From contig JALUXI010000203.1 of NCBI GenBank assembly GCA_027019045.1, forward strand, positions 1 through 10,271: a stretch of DNA of 10,271 nucleotides, in the 5' to 3' direction. The notes below the pieces were generated by a model. The model was not told the origin of the DNA. It saw only the letters and a program-made list of their open reading frames with translations, and did no database searches. Position numbers and translations under genes: made by a program. Origin of the DNA: Piscirickettsiaceae bacterium (lineage in GTDB: Bacteria > Pseudomonadota > Gammaproteobacteria > Thiomicrospirales > Thiomicrospiraceae). This document shows positions 1 through 3,758 of this stretch, piece by piece; position 1 is the first letter of the stretch; every line of letters begins with the position of its first letter.

Positions 1-54
1 AAGTTTTTCAACGAAGAGTCGGGGAATTTTAGCCTTTTTTATCTGTGCATCCAT
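1..54 (-). CDS. Possible 5' end of a divergent minus-strand gene (RsmE-like N terminus?)
   Basis: Reading the minus strand from the ATG at 54-52, 18 codons stay open to the window edge and give MDAQIKKAKIPRLFVEKL. The IPRLFVE stretch near the start resembles the N terminus of RsmE, the 16S rRNA m3U1498 methyltransferase, whose members often begin with a short basic stretch followed by IPR-F/Y-V. A TTG three codons upstream is an alternative start. No strong Shine-Dalgarno is visible, only a weak GAGAG. Two plus-strand frames are also open here (to the TAA at 74-76 and the TAG at 82-84), so a plus-strand gene end cannot be excluded. Eighteen residues are too few for a firm family call, and the function is a guess. 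Confidence 0.3.
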   Translation of the reverse strand, partial: MDAQIKKAKIPRLFVEKL

Positions 55-85
55 CTCGTGCAAATCTCTCTATTAAATAAATAGC

Positions 86-114
86 TTGAAATTAAGAAAG
101 GGGATGTTTATAAT
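86..114 (+). promoter_or_regulatory. Sigma70 promoter for tRNA-Trp and the secE operon
   Basis: TTGAAA at 86-91 and a perfect TATAAT at 109-114 are separated by exactly 17 bases. The expected start is near 121, about 12 bases before the mature tRNA. An A/T-rich tract at 71-83 sits where an UP element would lie. The discriminator after the -10 box begins CCCC (115-118). A GC-rich discriminator is typical of stable-RNA promoters under ppGpp/DksA stringent control, so that control is likely here by inference. The -10 box lies inside an inverted repeat (97-121). Confidence 0.75.
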
Positions 115-124
115 CCCCTTTTTT
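97..124 (+). terminator. Inverted repeat with T-tract: intrinsic terminator or operator-like palindrome
   Basis: AAAGGGGAT at 97-105 and ATCCCCTTT at 113-121 pair perfectly over nine bases around a seven-base loop, and T runs from 119 to 124. This is a classic intrinsic terminator for a plus-strand gene ending upstream; tuf often occupies that place in related clusters, but nothing at 1-84 resembles the EF-Tu C terminus. If the upstream neighbour is instead divergent, the repeat would not terminate anything on the plus strand. It could then be an operator or only a DNA-level palindrome across the -10 box. Confidence 0.5.
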
Positions 125-132
125 GAACCTAC

Positions 133-209
133 AGGGGTATAGCTCCAATTGGTAGAGCACCGGATTCCAAATCCGGGTGTTGGGAGTTCGAGTCTCTCTA
201 CCCCTGCCA
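133..209 (+). tRNA. trpT: tRNA-Trp, anticodon CCA
   Basis: A full cloverleaf can be drawn. The acceptor stem is 133-139 with 199-205, the D stem 142-145 with 155-158, and the anticodon stem 160-164 with 172-176. The anticodon CCA is at 167-169, the variable loop at 177-181, and the T arm 182-186 with 194-198 carries a TTCGAGT loop. The discriminator G206 and a genomically encoded CCA (207-209) complete it. CCA reads UGG, so this is tRNA-Trp. The D loop has nine bases, one more than I recall for E. coli. With its promoter just upstream and secE 56 bases downstream, it is probably the first part of a mixed tRNA-mRNA transcript released by tRNA processing nucleases. Confidence 0.97.
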
Positions 210-219
210 AATTCCATAG

Positions 220-245
220 CGGCCTGAACTTGTTCAGGTCGTTTT
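220..245 (+). terminator. CUUG-tetraloop hairpin between tRNA-Trp and secE (leaky terminator or processing stem)
   Basis: Positions 220-228 pair with 233-241 (nine pairs, one G-U) around a CTTG tetraloop (229-232), and TTTT follows at 242-245 before the tract is broken. CUUG is an unusually stable tetraloop. The strong stem and short U-run suggest partial termination after the tRNA, or a stem that defines the 5' end of the secE mRNA after processing. I see no convincing separate promoter for secE between 210 and 265. Confidence 0.45.
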
Positions 246-265
246 AGCTTTCAGAATAGAGATTT

Positions 266-655
266 ATGTCTAAAAATAATTCAAACCACACGGCTGTCGC
301 ATCTTCTGCACAAGATAAGATTTTATTTCCATTGTCATTGTTAATTTTGGCAGCGTCGATTGTTGGCTATTATGTGTATTCTGAAGTGCATCCTGTAGTT
401 AGGGTGTTGTCCATGCTTGCGGGCGTGGGTGTTTCTCTGTTTGTCATGTCTAAGACAGAAAAGGGACGTGGCTGGATCCATTACTTGGGGTCTGTAAAAA
501 AAGAAGTGCAAACGGTTGTTTGGCCGACGAGACAAGAAACTGTACAGATGACACTCATCGTATTTGTGGTTGTCACTGTTATGGGTGTTTTCCTCTGGTT
601 GGTTGATATGTTTTTCTTATGGGCGGTTCAACTGCTAACAGGACAAGGTGGTTAA
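266..655 (+). CDS. secE: Protein translocase subunit SecE
   Basis: SecE is the small essential clamp subunit of the SecYEG channel in the inner membrane. It holds the two halves of SecY together during Sec-dependent export and membrane insertion. The protein has 129 residues, close to the 127 of E. coli, and the three-helix form found in gammaproteobacteria. Membrane segments lie at about 19-40, 44-62 and 96-120. Between the second and third is the conserved amphipathic cytoplasmic helix (about 70-92) with the hallmark W86-P87-T88-R89 followed by Q90-E91-T92, which packs against SecY. The ATG at 266 is preceded only by a weak AGAGA (258-262), so initiation may be modest. It follows tRNA-Trp and ends one base before nusG, the usual secE-nusG pair, which suggests translational coupling. 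Confidence 0.97.
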   Translation: MSKNNSNHTAVASSAQDKILFPLSLLILAASIVGYYVYSEVHPVVRVLSMLAGVGVSLFVMSKTEKGRGWIHYLGSVKKEVQTVVWPTRQETVQMTLIVFVVVTVMGVFLWLVDMFFLWAVQLLTGQGG

Positions 656-656
656 G

Positions 657-1190
657 ATGGCAAAGCGTTGGTATGTCGTACACGCTTACTCAGGTTATGA
701 GAATAAGGTCAAAAAGGCCCTTCAAGAGTATGTTGAGCGTGAAGGTCAAGAAGATAAGTTTGGTCAAATCCTTGTGCCTTCTGAAGAAGTGGTTGAGGTA
801 AGAGAGGGGAAAAAGTACACCAGTGAGCGTAAGTTTTTTCCTGGTTATGTTTTGGTGGAAATGGAGTTGGATGAAGATACTTGGCACCTAGTTAAAGGTG
901 TTCCTCAGGTGTTGGGTTTTATAGGGGGAACCAGTGATCGACCAGCACCTATTTCAAAAAAAGAAGTAGATCGCATCCTTGAGCGAGTTCAAGAAGGTGC
1001 TGAGAAGCCGCGTCCAAAAGTAATGTTTGAGCCAGGTGAGATGGTGCGTGTCATTGACGGGCCGTTTAAAGACTTTGAGGCGGTTGTTGAAGAGGTGGAT
1101 TACACCAAGAACAAGCTGCAAGTATCAGTTTTGATTTTTGGGCGTTCAACGCCTGTTGAGCTTGAGTTTACTCAAGTAGAGAAGCTTTAA
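657..1190 (+). CDS. nusG: Transcription termination/antitermination factor NusG
   Basis: NusG binds RNA polymerase through its N-terminal NGN domain, suppresses pausing, and uses its C-terminal KOW domain to contact either Rho or ribosomal protein S10. The ATG at 657 gives 177 residues (E. coli 181). The NGN domain covers about 1-115: it opens with KRWYVVHAYSGYE, carries the RKFFPGYVLVEME strand near 60, and has GFIGGTSDRPAPIS near 90. The KOW domain (about 123-177) contains FEPGEMVRV, the DGPF turn, and IFGRSTPVELEF, whose Phe matches the S10-contacting residue of E. coli. I chose 657 because AAGGTGG at 645-651 lies five bases upstream and families normally begin M-x-K-R-W-Y. An in-frame GTG at 648 would add three residues and overlap the end of secE. 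Confidence 0.97.
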   Translation: MAKRWYVVHAYSGYENKVKKALQEYVEREGQEDKFGQILVPSEEVVEVREGKKYTSERKFFPGYVLVEMELDEDTWHLVKGVPQVLGFIGGTSDRPAPISKKEVDRILERVQEGAEKPRPKVMFEPGEMVRVIDGPFKDFEAVVEEVDYTKNKLQVSVLIFGRSTPVELEFTQVEKL

Positions 1191-1200
1191 TTGTTTTGTA

Positions 1201-1226
1201 CCAATCAAAAATTTGATTGGTTTAAT
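1201..1226 (+). terminator. AT-rich hairpin after nusG, weak terminator or processing stem
   Basis: CCAATCAAA (1201-1209) and TTTGATTGG (1212-1220) are exact inverted repeats. In RNA they form about eight pairs with a four-base AAAT loop, followed by TTTAATTG. The stem has few G-C pairs and the T-run is short, so any termination would be partial. It marks the boundary between the secE-nusG and rplK-rplA units. TTTAAT at 1221-1226 could serve as a -10 box, but the nearest -35 candidate (TTGTAC at 1196-1201) is 19 bases away, so a promoter is not secure. Confidence 0.35.
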
Positions 1227-1235
1227 TGTGTAAAA

Positions 1236-1260
1236 GGGGAGCTGAAAGGCGTTTGAACCC
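1236..1260 (+). promoter_or_regulatory. Probable ribosomal protein L1 binding site in the rplK mRNA leader
   Basis: GGG at 1237-1239 pairs with CCC at 1258-1260. Inside, GCT (1241-1243) pairs with GGC (1248-1250) around a GAAA tetraloop (1244-1247). The two short stems are joined by an asymmetric internal loop: A1240 on one side and GTTTGAA (1251-1257) on the other. The GGGAGC and GCG-TTTGAA-CCC halves resemble the L1 target in 23S rRNA, which carries GGGAGC opposite GUGAAAUACC, and the mimic known upstream of rplK. The structure ends directly against the Shine-Dalgarno AAAGGAG (1261-1267), so bound L1 would block initiation of rplK and, by coupling, rplA. Confidence 0.65.
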
Positions 1261-1272
1261 AAAGGAGTAAAA

Positions 1273-1701
1273 ATGGCTAAGAAGGTTGAAGCCTATATCA
1301 AGTTGCAAGTGCCTGCGGGCGGTGCAAACCCGAGTCCACCAGTGGGTCCAGCATTGGGTCAGCACGGTGTCAATATTATGGAGTTCTGTAAAGCATTTAA
1401 TGCGCAGACTCAAAGCATGGAAAAGGGTCTTCCTATTCCTGTTGTGATTACTGTCTATAATGACCGTAGTTTTACTTTTGTGACTAAAACCCCACCTGCA
1501 TCTGTTTTGCTGATGAAGGCGGCAGGTATTAAAAGTGGTAGTCCAGTGCCGAACTTGAAGAAGGTTGGGACGGTTACGCGTGCTCAGTTAGAAGAAATCG
1601 CAAACTTAAAAATGCCTGATTTAAATGCTAATGATCTAGATGCTGCGGTAAAAATTATTGCGGGTACAGCTCGTAGCATGGGCTTGGTAGAAGAGGGGTA
1701 A
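1273..1701 (+). CDS. rplK: 50S ribosomal protein L11
   Basis: L11 binds the GTPase-associated centre of 23S rRNA at the base of the L7/L12 stalk. It contacts elongation factors and is needed for RelA activation on stalled ribosomes. The 142 residues match the usual length. The N-terminal domain (about 1-70) has AYIKLQVPAGGANPSPPVGPALGQ, with the proline cluster P20, P22, P23 and P26 that forms the thiostrepton/micrococcin contact surface, then GVNIMEFCKAFNA. The C-terminal RNA-binding domain (about 75-142) includes KAAGIKSGSPVPN, VGTVT and the closing IIAGTARSMGL helix. The ATG lies five bases after AAAGGAG. rplA follows after three bases, the standard L11 operon, with L1 as the feedback repressor. 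Confidence 0.98.
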   Translation: MAKKVEAYIKLQVPAGGANPSPPVGPALGQHGVNIMEFCKAFNAQTQSMEKGLPIPVVITVYNDRSFTFVTKTPPASVLLMKAAGIKSGSPVPNLKKVGTVTRAQLEEIANLKMPDLNANDLDAAVKIIAGTARSMGLVEEG

Positions 1702-1704
1702 GAC

Positions 1705-2400
1705 ATGGCTAAACTATCAAAAAAACAAAAAATGATTCAAGAGCGTGTCGACTCTACTAAGCAGTATGATTTGAATGAAGCGGTAGAGATTCTAAAAGAG
1801 TTTGCTAGCTCAAATTTTGAAGAGTCAGTTGATGTGGCGGTTCGTCTAGGAATTGATCCTCGTAAATCTGACCAAGCTGTTCGTGGTGCCACTGTTTTAC
1901 CAAAAGGAACGGGTAAAGAAGTAAAGGTTGCTGTATTCACTAATGAGGCGAATGCAGAAGCAGCGAAAGCGGCGGGTGCAGACTATGTAGGTATGGAAGA
2001 TTTAGCTGCTGAGATTAAAGGCGGCATGATGGATTTTGATGTGGTTGTCGCCAGTCCAGATGCCATGCGTGTTGTCGGTCAGCTAGGTCAATTATTAGGT
2101 CCTCGTGGTTTGATGCCAAACCCTAAAACCGGAACGGTCACGCCAAATGTCGCAGAAGCAGTGAAAAATGCGAAAGCAGGTCAGGTGCGTTATCGTGCTG
2201 ATAAAGGAGGGATTGTACATGCGCCAATCGGCCGTGTTTCCTTCTCTACTGAAGATCTTAAAGAAAACTTGAATGCTTTACTTGAAGACTTGAATAAGCT
2301 TCGTCCAGCTTCAGCTAAAGGGGTTTACTTAAAGAAAGTAGCGATCTCTAGCACAATGGGGCCAGGTGTGGCTTTAGATCAAGCGAGTCTTTCTGAATAA
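1705..2400 (+). CDS. rplA: 50S ribosomal protein L1
   Basis: L1 forms the mobile L1 stalk of the large subunit, binds 23S rRNA helices 76-78 and moves with deacylated tRNA leaving the E site. It is also the translational repressor of its own operon. The protein has 231 residues (E. coli 234). It shows the two-domain plan: domain I is made of the N- and C-terminal parts, and domain II sits in between (about 68-160). Signatures are LGPRGLMPNPKTGTVT from about 131 and KGVYLKKVAISSTMGPG at about 205-221, which forms part of the RNA-binding face of domain I. The Shine-Dalgarno AGAGGGG (1692-1698) lies within the last codons of rplK and only three bases separate the genes, so translation is almost certainly coupled. 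Confidence 0.98.
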   Translation: MAKLSKKQKMIQERVDSTKQYDLNEAVEILKEFASSNFEESVDVAVRLGIDPRKSDQAVRGATVLPKGTGKEVKVAVFTNEANAEAAKAAGADYVGMEDLAAEIKGGMMDFDVVVASPDAMRVVGQLGQLLGPRGLMPNPKTGTVTPNVAEAVKNAKAGQVRYRADKGGIVHAPIGRVSFSTEDLKENLNALLEDLNKLRPASAKGVYLKKVAISSTMGPGVALDQASLSE

Positions 2401-2415
2401 AAATTTAGAATTTTC

Positions 2416-2437
2416 TAAATATGCTTCGGCTTATTTA
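2416..2437 (+). promoter_or_regulatory. UUCG-tetraloop hairpin downstream of rplA
   Basis: Positions 2416-2424 pair with 2429-2437 except for one T-T mismatch (2422/2431), capped by C(TTCG)G, one of the most stable RNA tetraloops. It shares 2416-2420 with an exact AT-rich inverted repeat (2403-2410 with 2413-2420), so the two hairpins exclude each other. No T-run follows, so it is unlikely to terminate transcription. It more probably protects the 3' end of rplK-rplA mRNA or guides processing. Confidence 0.5.
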
Positions 2438-2449
2438 GTTATGCGAATT

Positions 2450-2547
2450 GGGTCTCCTTAAACAATTAAATTTAGGTGAGTACCCATCGCAGACCGTAGG
2501 TGCTTGTCAGTGGACAGGCTTAATTGTTTTGATGCCTACGTAGATGG
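2450..2547 (+). promoter_or_regulatory. L10 leader: probable binding site of the L10(L12)4 complex in rplJ mRNA
   Basis: Three nested or adjacent helices can be drawn. First, 2450-2462 pairs with 2471-2485, giving 13 pairs with single bulged T2477 and T2481. Second, CCATC (2484-2488) pairs with GATGG (2543-2547), followed by CGTAGG (2495-2500) with CCTACG (2535-2540). Between these lies an asymmetric internal loop of six against two bases, containing GA and reminiscent of a kink-turn. Third, GCTTGTC (2502-2508) pairs with GACAGGC (2513-2519) around an AGTG loop. Position and shape fit the known L10 leader, where L10-L12 binding represses translation of rplJ and rplL. The first two helices compete for 2484-2485. 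No secure promoter was found in 2401-2584. Confidence 0.8.
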
Positions 2548-2550
2548 AAG

Positions 2551-2570
2551 AGTAAAACAGTAGTTTTACT
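2551..2570 (+). promoter_or_regulatory. Hairpin just upstream of the rplJ ribosome binding site
   Basis: AGTAAAAC (2551-2558) pairs exactly with GTTTTACT (2563-2570) around an AGTA loop. The stem ends six bases before GGAGG (2576-2580), which itself lies four bases before the rplJ ATG at 2585. It leaves the Shine-Dalgarno single-stranded, so it may keep it exposed when L10 is not bound. Confidence 0.5.
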
Positions 2571-2584
2571 AGTTTGGAGGTCAT

Positions 2585-3112
2585 ATGGCACTTAAACTTG
2601 ACGATAAAAAGCGGATTATTGAAGAAGTTTCTGCAATTGCTGCAGATGCTTATTCAGTTGTTGCCGCCGAGTATCGTGGGTTGACAGTGGAGGATATGAC
2701 TAACCTGCGTCGTCAGGCAAGAGAAGCAAATGTACAGGTTCGAGTGATTAAAAACACTTTAGCTCGTCGTGCGCTTCAAGGTACACAGTTTGAAGATATT
2801 GGATCTGAGTTGGTTGGACCATTGGTCTATGCTTTCTCTATGGAAGATCCAGGCTCAGCTGCGCGTATCTATAAGAACTTTGCTAAAGAGAACAGTGGGT
2901 TAGTTGTGAAGGTGTTGACAATTGGTAATGGCGCTATGGGTGCAGACCAGTTGGATTCAGTTGCCTCTCTACCAACTTACGACGAAGCCATCAGCAAGCT
3001 GATGTTTGTGATGAAAGCTCCAGTGGAAAAACTTGCGAAGACTCTCAACGAGGTTCCAGGCAAGTTGGTTCGTACTGTTGCAGCCATCAAAGATGCCAAA
3101 GAAGCGGCATAA
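2585..3112 (+). CDS. rplJ: 50S ribosomal protein L10
   Basis: L10 anchors the L7/L12 dimers to the large subunit: its N-terminal domain binds the 23S rRNA stalk base next to L11, and its C-terminal helix carries the L12 dimers. It also represses its own operon. The protein has 175 residues, about ten more than E. coli. The N-terminal RNA-binding domain (about 1-135) shows the family pattern LKLDDKKRIIEEV, AEYRGLTVEDMTNLRRQAREANVQVRVIKNTLARRAL and GPLVYAFSMEDPGSAARIYKNFAK. The C-terminal helix (about 135-175), with PVEKLAKTLNEVPGKLVRTVAAIKDAKEA, is the docking helix. The strong GGAGG at 2576-2580 fixes the ATG at 2585. rplL follows after 39 bases. Confidence 0.98.
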   Translation: MALKLDDKKRIIEEVSAIAADAYSVVAAEYRGLTVEDMTNLRRQAREANVQVRVIKNTLARRALQGTQFEDIGSELVGPLVYAFSMEDPGSAARIYKNFAKENSGLVVKVLTIGNGAMGADQLDSVASLPTYDEAISKLMFVMKAPVEKLAKTLNEVPGKLVRTVAAIKDAKEAA

Positions 3113-3151
3113 AAACCCAATTAATTTTAATTTGTTTTAGGAGAACGAAAA

Positions 3152-3532
3152 ATGTCATTATCTAAAGATGATATCTTAGAAGCCATTGCGAATATGTCTG
3201 TAATGGAAGTTGTTGAACTTGTTGAAGCAATGGAAGAGAAGTTCGGCGTTTCTGCCGCTGCTGCAGCTGTTGCTGTTGCTGCCCCTGCTGGTGGTGATGC
3301 TGGCGGTGCTGCTGCTGAAAAGACTGAGTTTGATGTAGTCTTGACTGGCGCTGGTGCGAACAAAGTTGCAGCAATCAAAGCTGTGCGTGGTATCACTGGT
3401 TTAGGTCTTAAAGAAGCTAAAGCTGCTGTTGAAGAAGTACCTACTGTTCTTAAAGAAGGTGTTTCTAAGGAAGAAGCTGAAGACATCGTTAACCAGCTTA
3501 AAGAAGCTGGTGCTGAAGCAGAAGTTAAGTAA
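3152..3532 (+). CDS. rplL: 50S ribosomal protein L7/L12
   Basis: L7/L12 is the multi-copy stalk protein that recruits translation GTPases (EF-Tu, EF-G, IF2, RF3) and stimulates their GTP hydrolysis. The protein has 126 residues, about five more than E. coli. The N-terminal dimerisation domain (1-34) contains MSVMEVVELVEAMEEKFGVS. A flexible hinge at about 35-57 is rich in Ala and Gly, with a Gly-Gly-Asp-Ala-Gly-Gly core. The C-terminal factor-binding domain (58-126) has EFDVVLTGAGANKVAAIKAVRGITGLGLKEAK, including the conserved Lys and Gly residues of the factor-contact face. AGGAG at 3139-3143 lies eight bases before the ATG. A short AT-only inverted repeat (3119-3124 with 3127-3132) precedes it. 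Stalk proteins are needed in several copies per ribosome, which fits a strong start here and the attenuator downstream. Confidence 0.98.
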   Translation: MSLSKDDILEAIANMSVMEVVELVEAMEEKFGVSAAAAAVAVAAPAGGDAGGAAAEKTEFDVVLTGAGANKVAAIKAVRGITGLGLKEAKAAVEEVPTVLKEGVSKEEAEDIVNQLKEAGAEAEVK

Positions 3533-3562
3533 TCATTGCTTAACGGCTCTTGTAGCTGAATT

Positions 3563-3597
3563 GGCTGGTGGATTTTCCACCGGCCTTTTCTCGTTTT
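3563..3597 (+). terminator. rplL-rpoB transcription attenuator (partial intrinsic terminator)
   Basis: GGCTGGTGGA (3563-3572) pairs over all ten positions, one a T-G pair, with TCCACCGGCC (3576-3585) around a TTT loop. It is followed by TTTT (3586-3589), CTCG, and TTTT (3594-3597). The strong G-C stem and interrupted T-run are those of an intrinsic terminator that lets part of the polymerases through. In E. coli an attenuator at the same place lowers rpoBC transcription well below that of rplJL. It lies 31 bases after the rplL stop. Confidence 0.85.
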
Positions 3598-3629
3598 GAG
3601 CAAAGTATAAAAATGAGTGTCTAAAAGTG

Positions 3630-3664
3630 TGATCAATCAATTGAGAGTTTCTCTTTGGTTATCA
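3630..3664 (+). promoter_or_regulatory. Long interrupted hairpin, candidate RNase III processing site before rpoB
   Basis: TGAT (3630-3633) pairs with ATCA (3661-3664). After a bulged C3634, AATCAA (3635-3640) pairs with TTGGTT (3655-3660, one T-G). After a small internal loop, GAGA (3643-3646) pairs with TCTC (3650-3653). This makes about 14 pairs. E. coli has an RNase III cleavage site between the attenuator and rpoB, and the position and length agree. No T-run follows at once, so a terminator is unlikely. Cleavage itself is inferred. Confidence 0.5.
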
Positions 3665-3675
3665 AAGTTTTAGGT

Positions 3676-3706
3676 ACTGTCCCCGGTCTTAGTTAGACCA
3701 GTTTTT
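3676..3706 (+). terminator. Second terminator-like hairpin in the rpoB leader
   Basis: GGTCT (3685-3689) pairs with AGACC (3695-3699). Alternatively GTCT/AGAC stacks on ACTG (3676-3679) with CAGT (3699-3702) across a six-base bulge. TTTTT follows at 3702-3706. The stem is short, so it would terminate weakly if at all. It could act as a second tuning point between the attenuator and rpoB, or simply be structure in the rpoB 5' leader. Confidence 0.3.
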
Positions 3707-3758
3707 GTTAATGAGGGTGTGTTTACGCCTTTCATCTAACCACTTATCGAGGCAATCA

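Noticed and set aside
1..84. 3' end of tuf or another plus-strand gene
   Set aside because: Two plus frames stay open to 76 and 84 but neither resembles the EF-Tu C terminus or any protein end I recognise; too short to decide.
230..258. A secE promoter (TTGTTC, CAGAAT)
   Set aside because: The -10 match is poor and the start would fall on the secE ribosome site; the bases belong to the hairpin after tRNA-Trp.
1196..1226. A separate rplK promoter (TTGTAC, 19 bases, TTTAAT)
   Set aside because: The spacing is too long and the -35 match modest; kept only as a remark because E. coli has a promoter near this point.
3606..3611. TATAAA as a -10 box for a separate rpoB promoter
   Set aside because: No acceptable -35 lies 16-18 bases upstream; the sequence there is the attenuator stem (GCCTTT).
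3127..3636. A 169-codon open frame on the minus strand opposite rplL
   Set aside because: It is the mirror of the Ala-rich, codon-biased rplL frame, has low-complexity Ser/Ala/Thr composition and no recognisable family or ribosome site.
3705..3758. Upstream in-frame TTG (3705) and ATG (3711) starts for rpoB
   Set aside because: They add up to 18 residues not found in the family, lack a Shine-Dalgarno, and the ATG at 3759 has GAGG at good spacing and matches the E. coli N terminus.
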